From assembly GCA_009916335.1 (NCBI GenBank), contig SAAR01000057.1, positions 1-13,752 on the forward strand: DNA of 13,752 bases, read 5' to 3'. Numbering within the stretch: the stretch's first letter is position 1; the number at the start of each line of letters is the position of its first letter. Origin of the DNA: Erysipelotrichia bacterium. GTDB taxonomy: Bacteria > Bacillota_I > Bacilli_A > Erysipelotrichales > Erysipelotrichaceae. The notes beneath the pieces are model-generated. The model ran no database searches. It was not told the origin of the DNA and saw only the letters and a list, made by a program, of their open reading frames with translations. Below are positions 6,671 through 13,752 of this stretch, piece by piece. A program made the translations under genes and the position numbers.

Positions 6671-6695
6671 GTTTTAGAAATAGGAGAGTTAACTT

Positions 6696-8828
6696 ATGAA
6701 AAAATTAGTGATTGTCGAATCCCCATCAAAATCGAAAACAATTGAAAAATATTTAGGAAATGAATATAAAGTTGTTTCTAGTAAAGGTCATATTCGTGAT
6801 TTAGCGACCAGTGGCAAAGGTGGATTAGGAATTGATATTGAAAATGATTTTACACCTACTTATAAAATTAGTAAGGATAAAAAAGATATTGTAAAAGAGC
6901 TTAAAAAGTTGGCTAAAAACAGTGATGAAGTGTATTTGGCAAGTGATCCCGATCGTGAGGGAGAAGCGATTGCTTGGCATTTAGCAGAGGAATTAGAATT
7001 AAATCAAGAAACAGATAATCGTATTGTTTTTAATGAAATTACAAAGCCAGCGATCATGGCGGCGTTTGAACACCCTCGTAGTATTGATCAAGATTTGGTG
7101 AAATCACAAGAAGCGAGAAGAATGGTTGATCGTATTATTGGGTTTAAATTGTCAAAGTTATTACAAAATAAGATTAAATCAAAGAGTGCTGGACGTGTAC
7201 AATCTGTTGCGTTGCGTTTAATTGTCGAACGTGAAAATGAAATTCGTGCTTTTAAAAGTGAAGAGTATTGGACAATTCATGCATTGATTGAAAAAGATAA
7301 AAAAGGATTTGAAGCAGAACTTAAAAAAGTAGATGGGAAAAAACCAAAATTAAAATGTAAAGAAGATAGTGATGCAATCATTGCAAAATGCAATCAAGCG
7401 TATGTCGTTAGTAAAGTAGAGAAAAAGGTTAAGAAAAAACAACCTAAGTTAGCGTTTATTACAAGTACATTGCAACAGGAGGCTTCTACTAAGTTGGGAT
7501 TTAGTGCAAAAAAGACAATGCAAGTGGCACAGCGTTTATATGAAGGAGTCGAAGTTGATACAGGGGTAGAAGGGTTAATTTCTTATATGAGAACCGATTC
7601 TACACGTTTAAGTGATGGCTTTGTCGATGTAGCGAGTGCGTTTATAAGTGAACAATATGGAAAAGAATATGTAGGAAGTGTGCGTAAGAAAAATAATGAA
7701 AATGCACAAGATGCACATGAGGCATGTCGTCCTACGGATATTTATCGTACACCAGAGTCAATTAAGCGTTATTTGAATAATGATCAATATAAATTGTATA
7801 AATTAATCTATGCAAGGACCTTAGCTTCTTTAATGGCACCTGCCAAAAGTGATGCTTTAAATGTGCTGATTGAAAATAATGGTTGTGAATTTAGTGCGAA
7901 TGGTAGTGTGTTAACTTTTGATGGATATTTAAAAGTGTATGGTGATTATGAAACAAGTAAAGATGAAGTTTTACCTGTTTTAAGTGAAAAAGAAGTGTTA
8001 GAAAAGGTGAAGTTAGAAGGCAAACAACATTTTACTGAGCCACCAATGCGTTATAGTGAAGCTCGTTTAATTAAGGAAATGGAAGAAAATGGAATTGGTC
8101 GTCCTTCTACCTATGCTTCTATCATTGATACGATTCAAGCGAGAAGTTATGTAGAGTTAAAGAAACAAAGTGAGGGTGGAAAGACAAAGGTGTTTTTTCC
8201 AACAGAACAAGGCGAATTGACAGATAAAAAGTTACAGGAGTATTTCAATAGTATCATCAATGTTACTTATACGGCTGAAATGGAAGAAGATTTAGATGCG
8301 ATTGCGACAGGGCATAAAAACAATGTGCAAGAACTTCGCTCTTTCTATGAAAAGTTTGCACCACTGTTAGAACAGGCATATGATAAAATGGAAAAAATCG
8401 AACCGGAAAAAACAGGAGAGAAGTGTCCTCATTGTGGTAGTGATCTTGTAATTCGTAAAGGTCGTTATGGTGAATTTGTAGCTTGTTCAAATTATCCAGA
8501 ATGTAAATATATCAAACAAGATGAAACAGAGCAGATTGATGAAAAATGTCCTAATTGTGGGGGTAATTTAGTTAAGAAAAGAGGTCGCTTTGGGGAGTTT
8601 TATGCTTGTGAGAACTATCCAGAATGTAAGTATATAAAAAATGATAAGGCGAAACCTGAGCCAACTGGAGAAATGTGTCCAGAGTGCGGTAAGGAGCTTG
8701 TTAAACGTAAGAGTCGCTATGGAAAATTCTTTGTTGGTTGTAGTGGGTATCCAAAATGTAGATACATTAAAAAAGAAGAAAAGATAGAAAAGGAAGAAAC
8801 TGATACTTCCAAAAAAGAGGAAAAATAA
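6696..8828 (+). CDS. topA: DNA topoisomerase I (type IA)
   Basis: A 710-residue enzyme that relaxes negative supercoils by cutting one DNA strand. The TOPRIM domain has [20 protein letters not shown] with Glu8 and [16 protein letters not shown] with Asp84 and Asp86. The active-site motif [14 protein letters not shown] places the catalytic tyrosine at Tyr297. The domain IV motif [24 protein letters not shown] lies near residues 450-475. The C terminus carries three tandem four-Cys zinc ribbons starting at about residues 577, 618 and 661, each of the form CP.CG...V.(K/R)..R.G.F..C..YP.C.YI, and a lysine-rich tail. Length and domain set match Firmicutes TopA. The TAA overlaps the trmFO ATG by one base. 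Confidence 0.97.
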   Translation: MKKLVIVESPSKSKTIEKYLGNEYKVVSSKGHIRDLATSGKGGLGIDIENDFTPTYKISKDKKDIVKELKKLAKNSDEVYLASDPDREGEAIAWHLAEELELNQETDNRIVFNEITKPAIMAAFEHPRSIDQDLVKSQEARRMVDRIIGFKLSKLLQNKIKSKSAGRVQSVALRLIVERENEIRAFKSEEYWTIHALIEKDKKGFEAELKKVDGKKPKLKCKEDSDAIIAKCNQAYVVSKVEKKVKKKQPKLAFITSTLQQEASTKLGFSAKKTMQVAQRLYEGVEVDTGVEGLISYMRTDSTRLSDGFVDVASAFISEQYGKEYVGSVRKKNNENAQDAHEACRPTDIYRTPESIKRYLNNDQYKLYKLIYARTLASLMAPAKSDALNVLIENNGCEFSANGSVLTFDGYLKVYGDYETSKDEVLPVLSEKEVLEKVKLEGKQHFTEPPMRYSEARLIKEMEENGIGRPSTYASIIDTIQARSYVELKKQSEGGKTKVFFPTEQGELTDKKLQEYFNSIINVTYTAEMEEDLDAIATGHKNNVQELRSFYEKFAPLLEQAYDKMEKIEPEKTGEKCPHCGSDLVIRKGRYGEFVACSNYPECKYIKQDETEQIDEKCPNCGGNLVKKRGRFGEFYACENYPECKYIKNDKAKPEPTGEMCPECGKELVKRKSRYGKFFVGCSGYPKCRYIKKEEKIEKEETDTSKKEEK

Positions 8829-10135
8829 TGGAGAAAGTAATTGTTGTTGGTGCTGGATTAGCAGGCTGTGAGGCAACGTGGCAACTCATCAATCGAGGGA
8901 TTTTTGTTACCTTGATAGAGATGCGTCCAAAAAAGATGACACCAGCACATAAAAGTGGAAAATTTGCAGAGCTAGTTTGTTCAAACTCACTACGTTCTAA
9001 TTCGTTAAACAATGCAGTTGGTGTGATGAAAGAAGAAATGCGTATGTTTGATTCTTTGATTATGCAGGTCGCCGATGAATGTGCTTTACCAGCTGGTAGT
9101 GCATTGGCAGTCGATCGTGAACGTTTTTCACAACGAATTAGTGATATTTTAAGAAATCACCCTTTGGTTGATGTGGTAGAAGAAGAAGTTACACAAATTC
9201 CTGAAGGGAATGTCATTATTGCAAGTGGACCATTAACTAGTGATGGATTAAGTAAAGCGATTCAAGATTTGTTTCATGAAGATTACTTTTACTTTTATGA
9301 TGCTGCGGCACCGATTGTGAGTAAGGAAAGTATTGATTTTAATAAAGCGTATTACAAATCAAGATATGATAAAGGAGATGCTGATTACATCAATTGTCCG
9401 ATGAACAAAGAACAATTTGATGCCTTTTATGATGCTTTAATTCATGCAGAAACAGCGACTTTAAAAACATTTGAAGAAGAAAAATATTTTGAAGGTTGTA
9501 TGCCGTTTGAAGAAATTGCGAAACGTGGGGAAAAAACCTTGTTGTTTGGACCGATGAAACCAGTTGGTTTGGAAACACCAGATGGAACACGTCCTTATGC
9601 AGTGGTTCAATTACGCCAAGATGATGGGGCAGCGAGTCTATACAATATCGTTGGTTTTCAAACGCATTTAAAGTGGGGAGAACAAAAACGTATTTTATCC
9701 ATGATTCCAGGATTAGAAAATGTGGAGATAGTGCGTTATGGAGTGATGCATCGTAATACATATTTATGTGCACCTCGCTTGTTGAAAGCTACTTATCAAT
9801 CACAAATTCGTGATGATTTGTTTTTTGCAGGACAGATGTGTGGGGTAGAAGGTTATATTGAATCTTGTGCGAGTGGGCTATTAGCTGGATTGAATATGGC
9901 GAATCGTTTGTATGGTAAACAATGCGTTGTTTTACCACCAACGACAGCAATAGGGGCAATGGCACATTATATCACCCATACGAATCCAGCGTATTTTCAA
10001 CCGATGAACGCTAATTTTGGAATTATGCGTTTAGATGTAAAAGTGAAGAAAAAAGACCGTAAAGAAGCGTATGCAAAACAAGCGTTAAATGAAATGGAAA
10101 CGATGAAACAAGCGTTTGTGCCATGGAAGCAGTAG
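8828..10135 (+). CDS. trmFO: Folate/FAD-dependent tRNA (uracil-54 C5) methyltransferase
   Basis: A 435-residue flavoprotein that makes ribothymidine at position 54 of tRNA using methylene-tetrahydrofolate and reduced FAD. The FAD-binding motif [13 protein letters not shown] is at residues 4-16. [17 protein letters not shown] contains Cys51, and [10 protein letters not shown] contains Cys224; these align with the two catalytic cysteines (53 and 226) known in the Bacillus enzyme. [26 protein letters not shown] and [22 protein letters not shown] are further family blocks. GAGGA at 8817-8821 serves as ribosome binding site inside the end of topA. The gene overlaps topA by one base and xerC by 13 bases, so all three are probably translated from one message. 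Confidence 0.97.
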   Translation: MEKVIVVGAGLAGCEATWQLINRGIFVTLIEMRPKKMTPAHKSGKFAELVCSNSLRSNSLNNAVGVMKEEMRMFDSLIMQVADECALPAGSALAVDRERFSQRISDILRNHPLVDVVEEEVTQIPEGNVIIASGPLTSDGLSKAIQDLFHEDYFYFYDAAAPIVSKESIDFNKAYYKSRYDKGDADYINCPMNKEQFDAFYDALIHAETATLKTFEEEKYFEGCMPFEEIAKRGEKTLLFGPMKPVGLETPDGTRPYAVVQLRQDDGAASLYNIVGFQTHLKWGEQKRILSMIPGLENVEIVRYGVMHRNTYLCAPRLLKATYQSQIRDDLFFAGQMCGVEGYIESCASGLLAGLNMANRLYGKQCVVLPPTTAIGAMAHYITHTNPAYFQPMNANFGIMRLDVKVKKKDRKEAYAKQALNEMETMKQAFVPWKQ

Positions 10136-11037
10136 AAAAAGAATTAGTAGAACGTTTTTTGCATTTTATCGAGCAAAGCAATACAGGCTCTATTCATACA
10201 CTCGACGCCTATAAACGAGATATTGCTGAATTTGTGGCTTTTTTAGAAACACAGCAGGTAGAACGCTTTCGCGATGTGGATCGCTTTGTGGTCAATGACT
10301 ATATTATTATGCTTCGTGAAAAAGAAGTATTGAAAAATAGTTCAATTGCAAGAAAATTATCTACTTTACGTTCTATGTTTCGCTATTTTAATGAATATAT
10401 AGGGATTGATCGTAATCCTTTCTTGTATGTAAAAGGAGTGAAACTAACAAAAAAAATTCCTGAATTTTTATTTGAGCATGAGGTTGATTTTTTACTTGAT
10501 TATTTCCCCTTAGATACACCCCTTACTTATCGTAATCGTGTTTTATTTGAAGTGATGTACGCTTGTGGTTTGCGTGTTAGCGAAGTGATTCATCTAAAAA
10601 TTGAGGATATTGATTTTGATGAAGATTTTGTGCGTATTGTGGGAAAGGGAAGTAAAGAGCGAATCGTTCCTTTCTATCCAGACTTACATACTATTTTAAA
10701 AACGTATTTAACGAAGATACGAACTACCTTTAATGTTGTTGATGATAATCCTTTTGTGTTTGTTAATCAGCATGGAAAACAATTAAGTAGTCGAGGAGTG
10801 CAATATATTTTAAATAAAGCAGTGCAGGATTCAGGACTTACGATGCATGTACACCCACATATGTTTCGCCATAGTTTTGCGACGCATCTGCTAGATCATG
10901 GTGCTGATTTGCGTGTTGTGCAAGAGTTATTGGGGCATGCCTCTTTGTCCACAACCCAGATTTATACGCATGTTTCTAAACAACGTTTAAAAGATGTTTA
11001 TGAACAAGCACACCCTAGAAGTGTTAAAAACAAATAG
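10123..11037 (+). CDS. xerC: Tyrosine recombinase XerC-like
   Basis: A 304-residue site-specific recombinase; Xer proteins resolve chromosome dimers at dif. The N-terminal SAM-like DNA-binding domain spans about residues 4-95; the catalytic domain follows with the complete set Arg151 (ACGLRVSEV), Lys175 (GKGSKER), His246 and Arg249 ([14 protein letters not shown]), His272 ([11 protein letters not shown]) and nucleophile Tyr281 (IYTHVSK). The name XerC follows its position after trmFO, where Bacilli carry xerC/codV; XerD is similar in sequence, so C versus D rests on synteny. The ATG at 10123 lies inside trmFO and has no good ribosome binding site, implying coupling to trmFO translation. No integrase-like partner genes or attachment repeats are nearby, so this is a housekeeping rather than phage recombinase. 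Confidence 0.93.
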   Translation: MEAVEKELVERFLHFIEQSNTGSIHTLDAYKRDIAEFVAFLETQQVERFRDVDRFVVNDYIIMLREKEVLKNSSIARKLSTLRSMFRYFNEYIGIDRNPFLYVKGVKLTKKIPEFLFEHEVDFLLDYFPLDTPLTYRNRVLFEVMYACGLRVSEVIHLKIEDIDFDEDFVRIVGKGSKERIVPFYPDLHTILKTYLTKIRTTFNVVDDNPFVFVNQHGKQLSSRGVQYILNKAVQDSGLTMHVHPHMFRHSFATHLLDHGADLRVVQELLGHASLSTTQIYTHVSKQRLKDVYEQAHPRSVKNK

Positions 11038-11062
11038 AATCCTTTACGCAAAGGATTTTTTT
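11038..11062 (+). terminator. Intrinsic terminator after xerC
   Basis: AATCCTTT (11038-11045) pairs with AAAGGATT (11050-11057) around an ACGC loop and is followed by a T run to 11062. It begins immediately after the xerC stop and ends the topA-trmFO-xerC unit. Confidence 0.9.
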
Positions 11063-11072
11063 GCTTTTTGTA

Positions 11073-11101
11073 TTGAATTTATAAAGGAAAAATGGTATCA
11101 T
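11073..11101 (+). promoter_or_regulatory. rpsB-tsf promoter with extended -10
   Basis: TTGAAT (11073-11078) and TATCAT (11096-11101) are 17 bases apart, and TGG directly before the -10 adds an extended -10 element. The predicted transcript start is about 11107-11109, giving a leader of about 127 bases before rpsB. Confidence 0.7.
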
Positions 11102-11107
11102 AATCAA

Positions 11108-11234
11108 GCATGCGTGAGCATGACTACACACATCATGAATGAACTGATCCCGTGCTCTAGTAAGATAGTACATTACGATAATGAGTTGTCAGTTTTAGAA
11201 ATGGTGGCGGAATAACGGAAAGTGAGGACATATT
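11108..11234 (+). promoter_or_regulatory. Structured leader of rpsB, candidate ribosomal-protein leader
   Basis: The leader is far longer than the 14-20 base leaders of other genes here. At its 5' end CATGC/GCATG (11109-11122) closes a GTGA loop, a GNRA tetraloop. A second, longer-range stem pairs AACTGA (11142-11147) with TCAGTT (11189-11194), and inside it GTGCT (11152-11156) pairs with AGTAC (11167-11171) with one G-U. The ribosome binding site GAGG (11224-11227) is outside these stems. Ribosomal protein operons are often controlled by their own product binding such leaders; whether S2 does so here is inference. I do not match it to a named family. Confidence 0.45.
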
Positions 11235-12167
11235 ATGTCAGTAATTTCAATGAGAAAATTATTAGAAAACGGTGTTCATTTTGGACATCAGACTCGTAGA
11301 TGGAACCCTAAAATGAAACCAAACATCTACGCACAAAGAAATGGTGTATACATCATCAACCTTGAAAAAACACAGGAACAATTAGAAGTTGCTTATAACG
11401 AAATTAAAGCAATTGCTGAAAAAGGTGGAAAAGTGTTATTTGTGGGAACTAAAAAACAAGCACAGACTACAATTCAGGAAGAAGCTTTACGTTCTGGTTC
11501 TTTCTATGTAAACCAAAGATGGTTAGGTGGTTTATTAACAAATTATAGAACCATTCAAAAACGTGTAAAACGTTTAGTTGAAATTGAAGAAATGGAATCT
11601 TCTGGTTTAATTGAAGTGTATACTAAAAAAGAACAAGCACAATACAGAAAAGAAAAAGCTCGTTTAGAAAACTTCTTAGGTGGTATCAAAGAAATGAAAA
11701 AACTACCTAATGCCGTATTTGTTGTTGATCCAAAAGAAGAACACAATGCCGTAGCAGAAGCTAAGAAATTAGGAATTCCAGTATTTGCAATGGTAGATAC
11801 TAACTGTGATCCTGAAGAAGTGGATTTTGCAATTGCTTCTAATGATGATGCAATTCGTTCCGTAAAATTAATTATTACATTAATGGCTGATGCAATTGTG
11901 GAAGCAAAAGGTGGTTTATTATCAGTTGCTCACAGTACTGATGAAGAACCAGATGTAACAATGGCAGATGTAATTGTTAATGTAGAAGAACAAATTGCAG
12001 AAAACGAAAAGAGAAGAAGAGCAAGAAACGAAGAAAAACGTCGTCGTTTTGAAAATAGAAAAAACAATAGAAACTTCAAGCCTTACCAGAGAAGAGAAAA
12101 TGCAGAAACTGCGAAAGTAGAAAACAAACCTGCAGAAACACTTACTACTGAAGCAAAAGAAGATTAA
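11235..12167 (+). CDS. rpsB: 30S ribosomal protein S2, with long C-terminal extension
   Basis: A 310-residue protein of the small ribosomal subunit. The core (about residues 1-225) is typical: [20 protein letters not shown] at the start, [68 protein letters not shown] and MADAIVEAK. Bacillus S2 ends about 20 residues after that point (246 in total); here about 85 more residues follow, including an Arg/Lys-rich stretch at about 259-287 ([18 protein letters not shown]) and an acidic, low-complexity end. GAGG at 11224-11227, seven bases before the ATG, sets the start. Arg codons are a mix of AGA and CGT and ATA is avoided, as expected of a highly expressed host gene. tsf follows after 24 bases. 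Confidence 0.97.
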   Translation: MSVISMRKLLENGVHFGHQTRRWNPKMKPNIYAQRNGVYIINLEKTQEQLEVAYNEIKAIAEKGGKVLFVGTKKQAQTTIQEEALRSGSFYVNQRWLGGLLTNYRTIQKRVKRLVEIEEMESSGLIEVYTKKEQAQYRKEKARLENFLGGIKEMKKLPNAVFVVDPKEEHNAVAEAKKLGIPVFAMVDTNCDPEEVDFAIASNDDAIRSVKLIITLMADAIVEAKGGLLSVAHSTDEEPDVTMADVIVNVEEQIAENEKRRRARNEEKRRRFENRKNNRNFKPYQRRENAETAKVENKPAETLTTEAKED

Positions 12168-12191
12168 TTAAATTAGAAGGAGATAAAGTAC

Positions 12192-13079
12192 ATGATTACT
12201 GCAAGTCAAGTAAAAGAATTACGTGAAAAAACAAGTGCTGGAATGATGGATTGTAAAAAGGCATTAACTGAATGTGATGGAGATATGGCTAAAGCTGTTG
12301 ATTGGTTGCGTGAAAAAGGAATTGCCAAAGCCGCTAAAAAAGGTGGTAGAATTGCAGCTGAAGGATTATCAAGAGTAAAAGTTGATGGCAATACAGCAGT
12401 TGTATTTGAAGTAAATTCAGAAACTGACTTCGTTGCGAAAAACGAACAGTTCCTTGAATTATTAAATACTATCGAATCTGCTTTATTAGCTAACAAACCT
12501 GCTGATCTAAGTGCTGCTTTAGCGATGGATGTGAATGGTGATTCATTAGAAACATTAATTGCTAATGCAACAGCAACGATTGGTGAAAAAATTACATTAA
12601 GAAGATTTGAAATCATTGAAAAGAGTGATGATCAAGTATTTGGTGCATACATGCACATGGGTGGAAAAATTTCTGCTTTATCTGTATTAAATGGTGGTAG
12701 TGATGAAGTTGCGAAAGACATTGCTATGCAAGTAGCATCTATGGCTCCTCAGTTTGTATGTCGTGATGATATGCCAGCTGAATACATTACTCATGAAAGA
12801 GGTATTTTAGAAGCTGAAATGATGAATGATGCAACATTAGCTGCAAAACCAGAAAAAGTAAGAGCTGGAATTGTTGAAGGTAGATTATCTAAACAATTAC
12901 AAGAAGTATGTTTAGTAGATCAGATTTTCTTTAAAAACCCAGACTTCAAAGTTGGTAAATACGTTCAAGAATCAAATGCAAGTGTTGCTTCATTTGTACG
13001 TTATGTAGTTGGTGAAGGTATTGAAAAACGTGAAGAGAACTTCGCTGAAGAAGTAGCTGCACAAATCGCAGGTAAATAA
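12192..13079 (+). CDS. tsf: Translation elongation factor Ts
   Basis: A 295-residue nucleotide exchange factor that releases GDP from EF-Tu. The N-terminal UBA-like helical domain reads VKELREKTSAGMMDCKKAL, then GDMAKAVDWLREKGIAKA (about 7-48). The EF-Tu-contacting motif TDFVAKNEQF is at residues 78-87. The C-terminal half holds both dimerisation subdomains, with MHMGGKISALSVL near 154-166 and the block QVCLVDQIFFKNPDFKVGKY. Length is normal. AGAAGGAGAT upstream of the ATG is a strong ribosome binding site. Co-transcribed with rpsB, the near-universal bacterial order. Confidence 0.98.
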   Translation: MITASQVKELREKTSAGMMDCKKALTECDGDMAKAVDWLREKGIAKAAKKGGRIAAEGLSRVKVDGNTAVVFEVNSETDFVAKNEQFLELLNTIESALLANKPADLSAALAMDVNGDSLETLIANATATIGEKITLRRFEIIEKSDDQVFGAYMHMGGKISALSVLNGGSDEVAKDIAMQVASMAPQFVCRDDMPAEYITHERGILEAEMMNDATLAAKPEKVRAGIVEGRLSKQLQEVCLVDQIFFKNPDFKVGKYVQESNASVASFVRYVVGEGIEKREENFAEEVAAQIAGK

Positions 13080-13083
13080 GAGT

Positions 13084-13113
13084 AAAAGAGTGCCGATGTG
13101 TACTCTTTTTTTT
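13084..13113 (+). terminator. Intrinsic terminator of rpsB-tsf
   Basis: AAAAGAGT (13084-13091) pairs with ACTCTTTT (13102-13109) around a 10-base loop, followed by T to 13113. It lies five bases after the tsf stop and isolates pyrH as a separate transcription unit. Confidence 0.88.
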
Positions 13114-13164
13114 ATGGAATGAAAAAAAGTTGTTGTAAGTTGTTTTATTAATGCATAAAATGTG

Positions 13165-13752
<588 letters not shown>

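Noticed and set aside
8424..8775. Repeated segments near the end of topA as a DNA repeat array
   Set aside because: They are three tandem zinc-ribbon domains of topoisomerase I, a normal protein-level repeat.
10123..11037. The tyrosine recombinase as an integrase of a mobile element
   Set aside because: It sits in the conserved topA-trmFO-xerC order, with no attachment repeats, excisionase or phage genes nearby.
10994..11215. A 73-codon + strand frame overlapping the end of xerC and the rpsB leader
   Set aside because: It begins inside xerC, runs across a clear terminator and the rpsB promoter, has no ribosome binding site and resembles no protein family.
11195..11225. GGTGGCGG in the rpsB leader as a possible T-box antiterminator element
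   Set aside because: It does not match the T-box core GGGTGGNACCGCG, no terminator follows it, and rpsB is not an amino acid or tRNA-ligase gene.
12206..12616. A 136-codon frame on the - strand inside tsf
   Set aside because: It is a mirror of the conserved EF-Ts frame with no start signal or family likeness; the same holds for the other - strand frames in this window.

Overview
The window reads as a stretch of low-GC Firmicutes chromosome, most like the Erysipelotrichia/Coprobacillaceae side of the phylum. The reasons are the strong A+T bias, TTA/AAA/GAA-rich codon use, AGGAGG-type ribosome binding sites, and a gene order (lepB - rbgA - rnhB ... dprA - topA - trmFO - xerC ... rpsB - tsf - pyrH) that is the standard Firmicutes ribosome-biogenesis/topology/translation block. 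The lineage is inferred from general knowledge, not from any search. Almost all coding sequence is on the + strand. I see no mobile element, CRISPR array, rRNA or tRNA.

Layout. 1-888: 3' end of a polynucleotide phosphorylase gene that stops where the KH domain should begin and is followed at once by a terminator. 889-2113: an extended -10 promoter and two tandem, diverged type I signal peptidases. 2114-2450: a 337-base AT-rich gap with no convincing gene. 2451-3970: rbgA and rnhB, overlapping, closed by a terminator. 4019-5853: a self-contained three-gene operon with a consensus promoter and its own terminator, encoding an unrecognised 121-residue protein, a short NfeD-like membrane protein and a stomatin/SPFH protein. 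5901-6635: a short dprA. 6642-11062: a TTGACA-N17-TAATAT promoter driving topA-trmFO-xerC, with 1- and 13-base overlaps and a terminator. 11073-13113: an extended -10 promoter, a structured leader, rpsB with a long basic tail, tsf and a terminator. 13165-end: promoter, leader hairpin and the 5' part of pyrH.

How the genes fit together. Most are housekeeping genes for RNA turnover (pnp, rnhB), protein export (lepB), 50S assembly (rbgA), DNA topology and dimer resolution (topA, xerC), tRNA modification (trmFO), translation (rpsB, tsf) and UMP phosphorylation (pyrH). The accessory-looking unit is the unknown-NfeD-SPFH operon, a membrane-microdomain type module placed inside the housekeeping block. 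hslVU and codY, which commonly lie between xerC and rpsB in Bacilli, are absent here.

The most notable observations are the PNPase that ends before its KH and S1 RNA-binding domains and has codon usage unlike its neighbours, the unrecognised protein tied to NfeD/SPFH, the structured rpsB leader, and the S2 protein with an extension of about 85 residues. I found no clear evidence of a wholly new defence or mobile system.
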